Shown: positions 17,801 to 25,878, counted from the stretch's first letter. The stretch: DNA of 32,166 bases from Thauera phenolivorans (GCF_001696715.1 NZ_MBFM01000004.1:353046-385211), one strand, 5' to 3'. Numbers and translations are program-made. Notes: a model not told the origin generated them from the letters alone.

Positions 17801-19201
17801 CCGCCCTGCTTCGGGCGGCACGGTGTCGACAAGCCCCGCCTCGCCGGTGTCTGCGCCTGCGGTCGCGGGCGGGCGCCACGCGACCCGGCCGCTGATACGG
17901 CCCTCGCCGGGCAGGCGGATGTCGAGTTCGTCGAGGCTGACCTGCGCCGGCTGCCACTCCAGCCGGCCCGCGAAGGATTCGAGCGGCAACTCGCCGGCAT
18001 CGACGGTACCGGGCTGGCGGTTGTCGATCCGTATCGGCCCGGCGAGCAAGGTGTCGCCCGCCACGGGCGCGGCGAGCTCGGCGTCGATGCGCAGCGCCGC
18101 GCGCGGCGCGCCCTCGACGAAGGCCGCCGGATCGAGTTCGCCGGCGCGCAGCGTGAGCGCGCGCAGCAGGCGTTCCTCGAAGGGCGTGGCCGCGGCCTCG
18201 GCCCGGGCGGTCAGGCCTTCGCCCTGCGCATCGAGTTCGATCCGCGGGGTGAGGAGGCTTTCGCCGAGCACCGCCTGGGCGCGGACGCTGCGACCCTCGA
18301 GGCTGGCGTCGATCGCCGCGCGCGCATCGAGCGCGAAAGGCGAAGCGCCGCCGAGCACGGCGTCGGCCGCAATGCTGCCCTGGGGCAGCGTCATCAGCAG
18401 ATAGCGCAGCCGATGGGTGCGACCGTCGCTGACGAGCGAGGCGGAAAGACCGGAGAATCGGAAACCCGCGGCCGCAGCCTCGTCGGCCGCGGAATCGGCG
18501 GCCTCGGCAGGATCGGTCGCCGCCTCGGCCGCCTCCTTCATCGCGGCCGCGGCCCCGCCGGCGGTGTCGGCGGCCGCCTCCGTCTGCGCCGCGGCCTCGA
18601 CCACCGCATCCACCGGCTCCTTGCCCGCGCCTGCCGCCGGCGCCGTCTCGTCGGGTGGCGGAGCACCCTCCGGCGGCCTGACGGCACCCGCGTCGAGGTC
18701 GCCATCAAGCTCGCGCAGCGCGAAGCGCCCGAGCTCGAGCCGGGTGATTTCGACCGCGAGCGGCAGTTCCAGGCTTGCAGGCGCCTCCATCGGACCCGGA
18801 TCGGGCTCCTCGGCCGTGCGTCGCGCGACGTCGACACTCGCCGCGGCGAGACGGTCGATCTGCAGCCGGCGCCCGAACAGCACGCCTGGCTGCCAGAGCA
18901 GTTCCACCTCGCGCACGTCGAGCGTGAGGTCGGGCATGCGATAGCGGACCGCATCCAGGCGAAGCGGGCCGAGCAGGCGGCCGCGCGCGCCCTCGACCTC
19001 GAGGGCGCCGCCGGTCGCACGCGCGCCGAGCCCGAGCGCCGCATGCAGACCGGACTCGGTTCCCAGCAGCCAGCCAAGCGCGCCGATCAGCGCGGCGGTC
19101 GGCACCAGCACGCCGCCCGCGATCCAGGCGGCGATACGACGCTTGCGCGGCGGCGACACGGCCGGCGCGGAATCGGACGCGGGAGCGGGCGGCGCACGCA
19201 T
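14900..19201 (-). CDS. tamB: Translocation and assembly module subunit TamB (DUF490)
   Basis: Very large periplasm-spanning envelope protein implicated in autotransporter insertion and phospholipid transport to the outer membrane. 1433 residues. A cytoplasmic N-terminus with RKRR precedes one signal-anchor helix (about 24-46). A long repetitive beta-rich AsmA-like body follows, and the conserved TamB C-terminal domain occupies the last ~350 residues (GGVFRGYGQNLTIDRGVVNF, ending in DNSVDLEYGFSFR). Two low-complexity inserts stand out: an Ala/Glu/Asp-rich stretch at about 195-245 and an acidic Pro/Gly-rich stretch at about 450-490. It starts 6 bp after the trpC stop, with a poor ribosome site. 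No tamA is next to it, unlike the usual tamA-tamB order. msrA follows after 18 bp. Confidence 0.93.
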   Translation of the reverse strand: MRAPPAPASDSAPAVSPPRKRRIAAWIAGGVLVPTAALIGALGWLLGTESGLHAALGLGARATGGALEVEGARGRLLGPLRLDAVRYRMPDLTLDVREVELLWQPGVLFGRRLQIDRLAAASVDVARRTAEEPDPGPMEAPASLELPLAVEITRLELGRFALRELDGDLDAGAVRPPEGAPPPDETAPAAGAGKEPVDAVVEAAAQTEAAADTAGGAAAAMKEAAEAATDPAEAADSAADEAAAAGFRFSGLSASLVSDGRTHRLRYLLMTLPQGSIAADAVLGGASPFALDARAAIDASLEGRSVRAQAVLGESLLTPRIELDAQGEGLTARAEAAATPFEERLLRALTLRAGELDPAAFVEGAPRAALRIDAELAAPVAGDTLLAGPIRIDNRQPGTVDAGELPLESFAGRLEWQPAQVSLDELDIRLPGEGRISGRVAWRPPATAGADTGEAGLVDTVPPEAGRAGGAEGDDGPPPAVTESEAAQTAFGQLVAALELSGIDPARLDRRLPSQAVAGRLDAEADALRQALTLALGVGAARIEADAELLAGEQAGAPRSFNLSGQLRDVDPRALLATAPPARLNLDLEASGELPAAGLPQAARLDFRIPPSRFDKLPLEGRGRLVLAGERLPEVDLALDLAGNRLRSSGAFGGAGDRLALLLDAPALRALGYGLGGQARLEGTVSGTMAAPAGEFELFGEALRLPGELRLAGINGAGRLDAGQDGRFDLSLGLSGLGRTGTDADGVAHPDLIDNARLGAEGTRAKHRVELSATGLEDDRVRMVLEGGLRERVAAGGESGFDWVGRLAALETGGRVAARLQAPAELELSPSRVSLGAAEIEAGERGRIRLRETRWSPTETVARGTMSGLALGPLTRADGRPRRGPGPLVLGAEWDLRMADTLDGQARVFRESGDVTLEGEIRTRLGIEALEATLVARGDRLSLSLDGRGTELGRVEGSASVQASRGEGGMWTVAPQAPLSGSARLDMPSITWLGRLMQESVETGGRIAGEISLGGTVGNPSVSGRLSGGDLELALIDQGLVLSGGALELGFDRDRVRLERLAFVSPNRVRPNKRDLPVDALTATPGILSASGEIALDSGDGRFVFDADRLPLLQRPDRWMILSGKGEARSTWTSLKLEADFVADAGYIEFAESPPPSLSDDVVVLGRDDAPKEGGFAVTADVRVRLGEALHLSAMGLETRLAGELMLRARPGLPLAAVGSVSTVGGVFRGYGQNLTIDRGVVNFQGPLDNPGLNVVALRKGLAVEAGVAVTGSARRPMVKLVSQPNVPDPEKLSWLVLGRAPDAGSGADLGLLLPAAQALFGGPGGGMTDQLSRSLGFDTFSIGQGELGSTSHTATSSVVGGGSRIASGPTVGGSVLSLGKRLDTDLFLSFEQSLGGAETLVKLSYQLSRRLALILRGGTDNSVDLEYGFSFR

Positions 19202-19207
19202 CGGAAG

Positions 19208-19996
19208 TCAGCCGAACAGGGCGCGAAGGCCCTCGCCCGGATCCGCCACGCGCATGAAGGCCTCGCCGACGAGGAAGGTCTGCACCGCGTTGTCCCGCAT
19301 CAAGGCGACGTCTTCGGGCGCAAGAATGCCCGACTCGGTGACGACGATGCGCTCGGCCGGCACCCGCTGGCGCAGTTCGAGGGTGGTCTGCAGCGAGACC
19401 TCGAAGGTGCGCAGGTTACGGTTGTTGATGCCGACGAGCGGCGTCTGCAACTGCAGCGCGAGCTCGAGCTCGTCGCCGTCATGCACTTCGACCAGCACCG
19501 CCATGCCGTAGTCGCGCGCGATCGCCTCCATCTCCTGCATCTGCGCGAGGTCCAGGCTGGCGACGATGAGCAGGATCGCGTCCGCCCCCATCGCACGCGC
19601 CTCGTGCACCTGCCAGGGGTCAACGAGGAAGTCCTTGCGCAGCGCGGGCAGCGCGCAGGCGGCACGCGCCGCCTGCAGGTACTCGGGCGCGCCCTGGAAA
19701 TACTGGCGGTCGGTCAGCACCGAGAGGCAGGCGGCGCCGGCGCGCTCGTAAGCCGCGGCGATCTCCGCCGGTCGGAAGTCCGCGCGGATGACGCCCTTGG
19801 ACGGGCTCGCCTTCTTGATTTCGGCGATCACCGCCGGACGGCCGGCGGCGTGCCGCGCGCGGATCGCGCCGACGAAGTCGCGCGGCGCGGGCTGGGCCTC
19901 GGCCTCGGCGCGCACCACGGTGAGCGGCCTCGTGGCGCGCGCGGCGGCGACCTCCTCGACCTTGGTCGCACAGATCTTCTGCAGGATGTCGCTCAT
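19208..19996 (-). CDS. trpC: Indole-3-glycerol phosphate synthase
   Basis: Fourth reaction of tryptophan synthesis: ring closure of CdRP to indole-3-glycerol phosphate. 262 residues, a monofunctional TIM barrel with no fused TrpF. Motifs: [15 protein letters not shown] (catalytic Lys), [36 protein letters not shown], and VVTESGI near the C-terminal phosphate site. The ATG overlaps the trpD stop (ATGA), implying translational coupling. The next gene is tamB after 6 bp; trpF, trpB and trpA are not in the window, so the trp pathway is split, as is common in betaproteobacteria. Confidence 0.97.
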   Translation of the reverse strand: MSDILQKICATKVEEVAAARATRPLTVVRAEAEAQPAPRDFVGAIRARHAAGRPAVIAEIKKASPSKGVIRADFRPAEIAAAYERAGAACLSVLTDRQYFQGAPEYLQAARAACALPALRKDFLVDPWQVHEARAMGADAILLIVASLDLAQMQEMEAIARDYGMAVLVEVHDGDELELALQLQTPLVGINNRNLRTFEVSLQTTLELRQRVPAERIVVTESGILAPEDVALMRDNAVQTFLVGEAFMRVADPGEGLRALFG

Positions 19997-21036
19997 CACG
20001 CCCCCCCGAAACGACGGGTGTATCGCACGAACTCGTCGAGCTTGGCGCGCGCCGCCCCCGAGGCGAGGATCTCGCGCGCGCGGCCGACGCCTTCCTCGAT
20101 CGAACCGACCAGGTTGGCGGTGTACAGCGCCACGCCGGCGTTGAAGACGACGATGTCGCGCGCCGGACCGGGCTTGTTGTCGAGCACGCCGAGCACCACC
20201 TCGCGCGACTCGGCGGCGTCCTCGACGCGCAGGTTGCGGCTGCTCGCCATCGGCAGGTCGAAGTCCTCGGGATGCACCTCGTACTCGCGCACCGCGCCGT
20301 TCTTCAGCTCGCCGACCATGGTGGCGGCGCCGAGGCTGACCTCGTCCATGCCGTCCAGGCCGTGCACCACCATCACGTGGTCGGCGCCGAGGCGCTGCAT
20401 CACCCGCGCCAGGATGCCGACGAGGTCGGGGTGGAAGACCCCGAGCAGGGTGTTGGGCGCGCCGGCGGGGTTGGTGAGCGGGCCGAGGATGTTGAAGATC
20501 GTGCGCACCCCCATCTCGCGCCGCACCGGGGCGACGTTCTTCATCGCGCTGTGGTAGGCCGGCGCGTACATGAAGCCGATGCCGGTGGCCTCGATGCACT
20601 CGCCGACCTGCTCCGGGCTCATGTTCAGATTGACCCCGAGCGCCTCGATGAGGTCCGCCGCACCCGACTTCGACGACACGCCGCGGCCGCCGTGCTTGGC
20701 GACCCGCGCCCCGGCAGCGGCGGCGACGAAGATCGTGGTGGTCGAGATGTTGAAGGTGTTCGAGCCGTCGCCGCCGGTGCCGACGACGTCGAGGAAGTGC
20801 TCGTGTGGCGGCGGCACCACCACCTTGGTGGACTTCTCGCGCATCACCGTGGCGGCGGCGGTGATCTCGTCGATGGTCTCCTTCTTCACCCGCAGGCCGG
20901 TCAGGATCGCGGCGGTCATCACCGGCGAGATCTCGCCGTCCATGATCTGGCGCATCAGCGACAGCATCTCGTCGTAGAAGATCTCGCGGTGTTCGATGGT
21001 GCGTTGCAGTGCCTGCTGCGGCGTGATCATGCTCAT
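19996..21036 (-). CDS. trpD: Anthranilate phosphoribosyltransferase
   Basis: Transfers phosphoribose from PRPP to anthranilate, the second committed step of tryptophan synthesis. 346 residues. PRPP-binding glycine-rich loop [48 protein letters not shown] and [13 protein letters not shown] are all typical. The start is either the ATG at 21036 (MSMITPQQ) or the second ATG two codons later; the first is used. 47 bp after trpG and overlapping trpC by four bases. Confidence 0.97.
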   Translation of the reverse strand: MSMITPQQALQRTIEHREIFYDEMLSLMRQIMDGEISPVMTAAILTGLRVKKETIDEITAAATVMREKSTKVVVPPPHEHFLDVVGTGGDGSNTFNISTTTIFVAAAAGARVAKHGGRGVSSKSGAADLIEALGVNLNMSPEQVGECIEATGIGFMYAPAYHSAMKNVAPVRREMGVRTIFNILGPLTNPAGAPNTLLGVFHPDLVGILARVMQRLGADHVMVVHGLDGMDEVSLGAATMVGELKNGAVREYEVHPEDFDLPMASSRNLRVEDAAESREVVLGVLDNKPGPARDIVVFNAGVALYTANLVGSIEEGVGRAREILASGAARAKLDEFVRYTRRFGGA

Positions 21037-21083
21037 CTGGATGGTCCTTGCATTCAGCTCAAGTGCGACGCGAAAACGCTGTC

Positions 21084-21650
21084 TCAGCGCCGTTCGAGGA
21101 AGTTCCGCAGAAGATCGTGGCCGTTCTCGGTCAGGATCGACTCGGGATGGAATTGAACGCCTTCGACCTCGAGCGTCTTGTGACGCACGCCCATGATCTC
21201 GCCGTCGTCGGTCCAGGCGGTGATCTCGAGGCAGTCGGGCAGGCTCTCGCGCTCGATCGCGAGCGAATGATAGCGGGTGCAGACCAGCGGGTTCGGCAGG
21301 CCGCGGAAGACGCCGCTATCGGTGTGGTGCACCGGCGAGGTCTTGCCGTGCATCATCCGCCGGGCATGGACGATCCGCGCGCCGAAGGCCGCGCCGATGC
21401 TCTGGTGGCCGAGACAGACGCCGAGGATCGGCAGCTTGCCGGCGAATTCGCGGACCGCCGCCACCGAGATGCCGGCCTCGGCGGGGGTACAGGGCCCGGG
21501 AGAGATGACGAGCTGCTCGGGATGGAGGTTCGCGATCTGTTCGAGGGTGATCTCGTCGTTGCGGAACACCTTCACCTTTGCCCCCAGTTCGCCGAAGTAC
21601 TGCACGAGGTTGTAGGTAAAGCTGTCGTAGTTGTCGATCATCAGCAGCAT
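21084..21650 (-). CDS. trpG: Anthranilate synthase component II (glutamine amidotransferase)
   Basis: Supplies ammonia from glutamine to TrpE; such proteins often also serve p-aminobenzoate synthesis as PabA. 188 residues. The class I amidotransferase triad is visible: C79 in LGVCLGHQ, H168 and E170 in QFHPES. The oxyanion motif [12 protein letters not shown] and N-terminal [19 protein letters not shown] match TrpG/PabA. The ATG at 21650 is chosen for AGGAA eight bases upstream; the frame stays open further but homologues start here. 179 bp separate it from trpE, an unusually wide gap for this operon that contains a hairpin. Confidence 0.96.
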   Translation of the reverse strand: MLLMIDNYDSFTYNLVQYFGELGAKVKVFRNDEITLEQIANLHPEQLVISPGPCTPAEAGISVAAVREFAGKLPILGVCLGHQSIGAAFGARIVHARRMMHGKTSPVHHTDSGVFRGLPNPLVCTRYHSLAIERESLPDCLEITAWTDDGEIMGVRHKTLEVEGVQFHPESILTENGHDLLRNFLERR

Positions 21651-21733
21651 GGTCGTTGTTCCTGTTCGGACGGCGGAGCGGGCGCGCATGCGCCTGTCCG
21701 GGCCCGGGGGTCTCGCGATCGAATGATTATTGC

Positions 21734-21768
21734 CGTGCGGTCGGATGCTGTGCAGCATTCACCGCACG
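21734..21768 (-). repeat. Hairpin in the trpE-trpG gap
   Basis: Outer arms CGTGCGGT (21734-21741) and ACCGCACG (21761-21768) pair perfectly. An inner stem ATGCTG/CAGCAT with a 2-nt loop sits inside, separated by a small internal loop. On the minus-strand transcript it comes about 60 nt after trpE and is not followed by a U-run. The rest of the 179-bp gap shows no convincing gene. It may be an RNA processing or stability element between trpE and trpG. Confidence 0.5.
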
Positions 21769-21829
21769 ACCACCGCAATGCGCGCGGGCGCCCTCGACAT
21801 CGCGCCCCCGTGCGCCGCACGCCCGCCGC

Positions 21830-23302
21830 TCAAAACCGCGTGTCCAGCCCGCCCTCGGCGATCTCCGCCGCGCGCAGCATGGCCAGCGCCTTGTTCTGGG
21901 TTTCCTGCCATTCCGAATCGGGGTCGGAGTCGGCGACGATGCCCGCGCCGGCCTGGACATGGATCTGGCCGTCCTTGACCACCGCGGTGCGGATCGCGAT
22001 CGCGAGGTCCATGTCGCCGTGGAAGCCGAGATAGCCGACCGCGCCGGCATAGATGCCGCGCTTGACCGGCTCGAGCTCGTCGATGATCTCCATCGCCCTC
22101 ACCTTCGGTGCCCCCGACACGGTGCCCGCGGGGAAGGTCGCGCGCAGCACCGCGAGCGCGTCGAGCCCCTCCTGCAGCCGGCTCTCGACGTTGGAGACGA
22201 TGTGCATCACGTGGGAGTAGCGCTCCACGCTGAAGCGCTCGGTGACCTTCACCGAGCCGACCTGCGACACGCGGCCGGCGTCATTGCGGCCGAGGTCGAG
22301 CAGCTGAAGGTGCTCTGCGAGTTCCTTCTCGTCGGCGAGCAGCTCCTTCTCGAGCGCCAGGTCCTCGGCCAGGTTCGCGCCGCGCCTGCGGGTGCCGGCG
22401 ATCGGCCGCACGGTGACGTTGTCGTCCTCGAGCCGCACCAGGATCTCGGGCGAGGCGCCGACGACATGGAAGTCCTCGAGATTGAAGTAGAACAGGTAGG
22501 GCGAGGGGTTCAGCGAGCGGATCGCGCGGTAGAGCGCCATGGGGCTGGCGGCGTAGGGCTTGCTCATGCGCTGGGAGAGCACCACCTGCATGACATCGCC
22601 ATCGACGATGTACTGCTTGGCGCGCCGCACCGCGTCCTTGAAGGCCGCCTCGCCGAAGCTCGAAACCGCCGGCGCCGACTCGGCGCGCGACTCCTGCGGG
22701 ATGTTCGCCGGCGCGCGCAGGCGTGCGAGCAGCTCGCGCAGGCGCTTTTGGGCGCGCTTGAAGGCACCCGGCACCTCGGGCTCCGCATACACGACCAGGG
22801 TCAGCTTGCCGCTGAGGTTGTCGACGATCGCCAGTTCCTCGGACAGAAGCAGCAGGATGTCCGGCGTACCCAGGGTGTCGGTCTTGTCGGTTTTCGCCAG
22901 GCGGGGTTCGATGTAGCGCACCGTGTCGTAGCCGAAACAGCCGACCAGGCCGCCGGCAAAGCGCGGCAGGTGTTCGCGCGGCGGCACCTTGATGCGGTTC
23001 ATGAACTCGGCGACGAAGTTCAGCGGGTCGCCGTAGTCGCGCCGTTCGACGAGGCGGTTGCCGGTCAGCAGCAGGGCTGAACGCTCATAGACCTCGATGC
23101 GGGTGGGCGAACTCAGACCGATGAAGGAATAGCGGCCGAAGCGCTCGCCGCCCTGCACCGACTCCAGCAGGTAGGTGTAGGGCTCGTTGGCCAGCTTGAG
23201 GTAGATCGAAAGCGGGGTATCGAGATCGGCGAAGGTCTCGAGGGTGACCGGGATGCGGTTGTAGCCCTCGGCGGCGAGGGCGTTGAAGTCTTGTTCGAGC
23301 AT
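21830..23302 (-). CDS. trpE: Anthranilate synthase component I
   Basis: Converts chorismate (with ammonia from TrpG) to anthranilate, the first committed and Trp-inhibited step. 490 residues. The N-terminal feedback domain includes [19 protein letters not shown] (the LLES element of Trp binding). The C-terminal chorismate-binding domain includes [54 protein letters not shown] and [17 protein letters not shown] five bases before the ATG supports the start. Preceded by a 247-bp gap that holds a candidate Trp-rich leader peptide and pairing RNA segments, and followed by a 179-bp gap to trpG. Confidence 0.97.
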   Translation of the reverse strand: MLEQDFNALAAEGYNRIPVTLETFADLDTPLSIYLKLANEPYTYLLESVQGGERFGRYSFIGLSSPTRIEVYERSALLLTGNRLVERRDYGDPLNFVAEFMNRIKVPPREHLPRFAGGLVGCFGYDTVRYIEPRLAKTDKTDTLGTPDILLLLSEELAIVDNLSGKLTLVVYAEPEVPGAFKRAQKRLRELLARLRAPANIPQESRAESAPAVSSFGEAAFKDAVRRAKQYIVDGDVMQVVLSQRMSKPYAASPMALYRAIRSLNPSPYLFYFNLEDFHVVGASPEILVRLEDDNVTVRPIAGTRRRGANLAEDLALEKELLADEKELAEHLQLLDLGRNDAGRVSQVGSVKVTERFSVERYSHVMHIVSNVESRLQEGLDALAVLRATFPAGTVSGAPKVRAMEIIDELEPVKRGIYAGAVGYLGFHGDMDLAIAIRTAVVKDGQIHVQAGAGIVADSDPDSEWQETQNKALAMLRAAEIAEGGLDTRF

Positions 23303-23370
23303 GGACGCTCCACGTAAAACGATTCGGTTCGGACGGTGCTGTTGCGGGTCCGGGCCGGCGCCTGAGTGCG

Positions 23371-23442
23371 GGCGGGGCGGCCAGCCACCCGCGAGGGTGG
23401 GATGTGCTCAGTGGCCCAGAGGCCAGCGCCAGCCGCCCCGCC
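23371..23442 (-). promoter_or_regulatory. Candidate trp attenuator RNA upstream of trpE
   Basis: On the minus-strand transcript, GGCGGGGCGGC (23442-23432), lying over the first two Trp codons of the leader peptide, is perfectly complementary over 11 bp to GCCGCCCCGCC (23381-23371) after the leader stop. The enclosed loop contains a separate perfect hairpin CCACCC-TCGC-GGGTGG (23400-23385). Part of the downstream arm (GGCCG) can instead pair with CGGCC farther on, near 23350-23355. A ribosome stalled at the Trp codons would block the long pairing. The only U-run is UUUU just before the trpE ribosome site, so control could act on transcription or on translation initiation. Confidence 0.45.
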
Positions 23443-23509
23443 AGCAGGCCTGCTGGGCGGAGGGAGCGGTGGCGGGGAAGCGGTCCGAAACCCGGTTTGC
23501 GAGCGTCAC
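23408..23509 (-). CDS. Putative trp operon leader peptide, 33 aa
   Basis: A short frame in the gap between gph and trpE starts with GTG at 23509 and stops at 23408. Its end reads CWRGGWRWPLGH: three Trp codons within seven (23441-23443, 23429-23431, 23423-23425), while Trp is normally near 1% of residues. Its stop is 105 nt before the trpE start. The ribosome site is weak (GAAGAA about 7 nt upstream); the frame is open farther upstream into gph but with no better start. Clustered Trp codons directly before trpE are the hallmark of attenuation leader peptides. No sequence family is recognised. Confidence 0.5.
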   Translation of the reverse strand: MTLANRVSDRFPATAPSAQQACWRGGWRWPLGH

Positions 23510-23549
23510 GATGCGTTCTTCGATGGAGTCCTGACGGGGGGTGCGCGGC

Positions 23550-24227
23550 TCACGCCGGAGCGATGCGGTCCAGCGCCTGTAGTGCGTTCGATAGTAGCCC
23601 ATCGCATTCGATAGTGTCCACCGGCACCCCCTCCGAATACCCATAGGTCACCAGCAGCACCGGCATGCCCGCGCCGCGCGCGGCCAGCGCGTCGTTGGCG
23701 GAGTCGCCGATCATCAGCGCCTCGTCGGCCGCCACGCCGAGCAGACCGCAGGCATGGACCAGCACTGCCGGGTCGGGCTTCTTCACCGCCAGGGTGTCGC
23801 CGCTGACCACCGCGTCGAAGTGATGGGCGATGCCGACCCGCTCGAGCAGCGGCAGAGTGAAGGCCTCGGCCTTGTTGGTCACCACCGCCAGCCGGAGCCC
23901 GCCCGCGCGCATCGCCTGCAGGGTGTCGATCACCCCCGGGTAGATGCGGGTGCACTCGCCATTGACCACCGCATAGTGGCCGCGGAATACATCGACCGCG
24001 CGCTCGATCTCGGCCTCGGTGGCGCTCGTGCCCTCGGTCATGCAGCGCCGCACGAGATGGGGGATGCCCTTGCCGACGAAGCCATGCACCTCCTCCTGGC
24101 TGCGCGGCGGCCGGCCGAGCTCGGTGAGGGTGCGGTTCGCCGCCTCGGCGAGATCCACGATGGTGTCGAGCAGGGTGCCGTCGAGGTCGAACAGCACCGC
24201 GCGCACCGGGTAGCGCAGCGCCGTCAT
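23550..24227 (-). CDS. gph: Phosphoglycolate phosphatase (HAD family)
   Basis: Dephosphorylates 2-phosphoglycolate, produced in DNA repair or by RuBisCO oxygenation. 225 residues. HAD motif I is [13 protein letters not shown] (nucleophile D14, acid D16), motif II VVTNKAE, motif III KKPDP, motif [20 protein letters not shown] helical cap (C1) occupies about residues 25-95. The ATG overlaps the rpe stop (ATGA). The order rpe-gph-trpE is a widely seen proteobacterial arrangement. The C-terminus ends 40 bp before the proposed trp leader peptide. A general HAD phosphatase role cannot be excluded. Confidence 0.93.
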   Translation of the reverse strand: MTALRYPVRAVLFDLDGTLLDTIVDLAEAANRTLTELGRPPRSQEEVHGFVGKGIPHLVRRCMTEGTSATEAEIERAVDVFRGHYAVVNGECTRIYPGVIDTLQAMRAGGLRLAVVTNKAEAFTLPLLERVGIAHHFDAVVSGDTLAVKKPDPAVLVHACGLLGVAADEALMIGDSANDALAARGAGMPVLLVTYGYSEGVPVDTIECDGLLSNALQALDRIAPA

Positions 24228-24922
24228 GCCGCACCCGCCTGCGCCAGTTCGGCGCGCAGCGCGGCGATCACGCTGTCGTAGCGGTTGGGATCCTCCTCGC
24301 GACCGGCGCCGAACACCGCGGAACCGGCGACGAAGGTATCGGCCCCGGCGCGGGCGATCTCGGCGATGTTGTCCACCTTCACCCCGCCGTCGATCTCGAG
24401 CTGAATGCGGCGGCCGCTGACCGCCTCGTAGGCGTCGAGCTTCGCGCGCGCGGCGCGCAGCTTGTTGAGCGTCTCGGGGATGAACTTCTGACCGCCGAAG
24501 CCGGGGTTCACGCTCATCAGCAGCACCACGTCGAGCTTGTCCATGACGTGGTCCATGTGGCCCAGGGGTGTGGCAGGGTTGAACACCAGCCCCGCCTTGC
24601 ACCCCGCTTCGCGGATGAGGCCCAGGCTGCGGTCGATGTGCTCCGACGCCTCGGGGTGGAAGGTGATGATGTCGGCGCCCGCCTTGGCGAAATCGGGGAT
24701 GATGCGGTCGACCGGCTTCACCATCAGGTGCACGTCGATCGGGGCCTCGGTGTGGGGGCGGATCGCCTCGCACACCAGCGGGCCGATGGTCAGGTTCGGG
24801 ACATAGTGGTTGTCCATGACGTCGAAATGAACCCAGTCCGCCCCGGCGGCGATGACCCGGGAGACTTCCTCGCCCAGACGGGCGAAGTCGGCGGACAGGA
24901 TGCTGGGGGCGATGCGGAACAT
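24224..24922 (-). CDS. rpe: Ribulose-phosphate 3-epimerase
   Basis: Interconverts ribulose-5-phosphate and xylulose-5-phosphate in the pentose phosphate or Calvin cycle. 232 residues, a metal-dependent TIM barrel. Motifs: [35 protein letters not shown] (metal-binding His and Asp), [38 protein letters not shown] and FVAGSAVFG. First gene of the long minus-strand run, with a TAGAAT -10 element 30 bp upstream. It overlaps gph by four bases. Confidence 0.97.
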   Translation of the reverse strand: MFRIAPSILSADFARLGEEVSRVIAAGADWVHFDVMDNHYVPNLTIGPLVCEAIRPHTEAPIDVHLMVKPVDRIIPDFAKAGADIITFHPEASEHIDRSLGLIREAGCKAGLVFNPATPLGHMDHVMDKLDVVLLMSVNPGFGGQKFIPETLNKLRAARAKLDAYEAVSGRRIQLEIDGGVKVDNIAEIARAGADTFVAGSAVFGAGREEDPNRYDSVIAALRAELAQAGAA

Positions 24923-24952
24923 GCGGCACTCCGAAGAGGTGATCGAGTGCGG

Positions 24953-24958
24953 ATTCTA
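24953..24958 (-). promoter_or_regulatory. -10 element for the rpe-gph-trp run
   Basis: Minus-strand TAGAAT in the context GGGTAGAATCCGC lies 30 bp before the rpe ATG. The same twelve-base context occurs at the FKBP promoter (7182-7187). A plausible main promoter for rpe-gph and possibly the downstream trp genes. No strong -35. Confidence 0.5.
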
Positions 24959-24982
24959 CCCTCTGCCCGCGCCGACGCGGCC

Positions 24983-25750
24983 TCAGAACTCGAGCACTTG
25001 CCCCTGACGAAGCGCGCGCGGCGCGAAGCGGCCGGCGGCCGCGCCGATCTCTTCCATGATCAGCTCGCCGACACCCGGCTTGAGGTGGCTGACATGCACC
25101 TCGGGGCTGACCTCGAGGGCGGCGAGCATCTCGCCGAGGGTGGCCGGACACAGGTGGCGCGAGGCGGCGGCGAGGTCACGCTGGGCGTCGGGGAAGGCGG
25201 TCTCGACGATCAGGTGGCGCAGCGCGGGCTGGCGGTTGATCGCCGCGACCTGCGCCGCGCACGTCGCGGTATCACCCGAATAGAAGAGCTGGCCCGAGCC
25301 GCTGTCGATGCAGTAGGACACCGCGGGCACCGTGTGCAGCGCGGGATGGGCGGTGAAGCGGCGTCCGTCGAGCGCCAGGCTCTCGCCGACGGCGAGCGGC
25401 TCCAGCCGAAGGTAGGGGCGCTCGGGCGCGGGCAGGACGCTGAAATCGGGCCAGATCAGCCAGTTGAAGACATGGGTCCGCAGGATGTGCAGGGTTTCCG
25501 GGCTGGCATGAATGGTGATCGGCGTGCTGCGCAGGTCGCCCACCGAGTCGATCAGCAGCGGCAGCGCGGCAATATGGTCGAGATGGGCGTGAGAGAGGAA
25601 GACGTGGTCGAGGCGCGCAAGCGCGTCGAGCTCGAGTTCGCCCACCCCGGTGCCGCAATCGATCAGGACGTCGTCGTCGATCAGGAACGCGGTGGTGCGC
25701 GCCTGCGCCCCGCCGATTCCACCGCTGCATCCGAGCACCGTGAGTTTCAT
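24983..25750 (-). CDS. MBL-fold hydrolase, class II cyclic-nucleotide phosphodiesterase-like
   Basis: 255 residues with no signal peptide when started at 25750 (MKLTVLGCSGG). The metallo-beta-lactamase metal motif is SHAHLDH (H54, H56, D58, H59). Later ligands fit H near HTVPAVSY, D in FYSGDT and H in HVSHLKPG. The GCSGGIGGAQARTTAFLIDDDVLIDCGTGVGEL start and the HxHLDHI motif resemble PDEase II proteins (3',5'-cyclic nucleotide phosphodiesterases) more than glyoxalase II; an RNase Z-like hydrolase is the main alternative. It lies after the FHA gene behind a 128-bp gap containing a long inverted repeat. If a cAMP/cGMP hydrolase, it would sit in a small signalling group with FHA and PP2C. Confidence 0.75.
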   Translation of the reverse strand: MKLTVLGCSGGIGGAQARTTAFLIDDDVLIDCGTGVGELELDALARLDHVFLSHAHLDHIAALPLLIDSVGDLRSTPITIHASPETLHILRTHVFNWLIWPDFSVLPAPERPYLRLEPLAVGESLALDGRRFTAHPALHTVPAVSYCIDSGSGQLFYSGDTATCAAQVAAINRQPALRHLIVETAFPDAQRDLAAASRHLCPATLGEMLAALEVSPEVHVSHLKPGVGELIMEEIGAAAGRFAPRALRQGQVLEF

Positions 25751-25780
25751 CGAAATTCCGGGCGCGGGCCCCATCATCGG

Positions 25781-25840
25781 GCACCCGGCGCCTGCATCGT
25801 CTCAGTATCTTCGAACAAGAACGATAGCACCGCCGGGTGC
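25781..25840 (-). repeat. 60-nt nested inverted repeat upstream of the MBL hydrolase gene
   Basis: Perfect 10-bp arms GCACCCGGCG (25781-25790) and CGCCGGGTGC (25831-25840) enclose 40 nt. Within these, ATCGT (25796-25800) and ACGAT (25821-25825) pair, and a comparatively AT-rich apex of 20 nt remains. The element fills most of the gap between the FHA stop and the hydrolase start, ending 31 bp before the ATG. There is no U-run, so it does not look like a simple terminator; a 5' leader structure for the hydrolase is possible. Confidence 0.5.
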
Positions 25841-25878
25841 GCCCCGGATGTGCAGCCGGTCACGCCCCGCAGCTGGGT

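Noticed and set aside
16901-20557. 1218-codon plus-strand open frame across tamB-trpC-trpD
   Set aside because: High-GC antisense frame spanning three well-supported genes; no domain, low-complexity Arg/Gly/Ala composition.
21651-21758. N-terminal extension of TrpG (open frame continues upstream to 21758)
   Set aside because: The ATG at 21650 has a well-spaced AGGAA and starts the conserved [11 protein letters not shown]; the extension is Arg-rich and overlaps the hairpin.
23385-23400. CCACCC-TCGC-GGGTGG as an ordinary gph terminator
   Set aside because: No U-run follows, it lies 150 bp after the gph stop, and it sits inside the longer pairing of the proposed trp leader.
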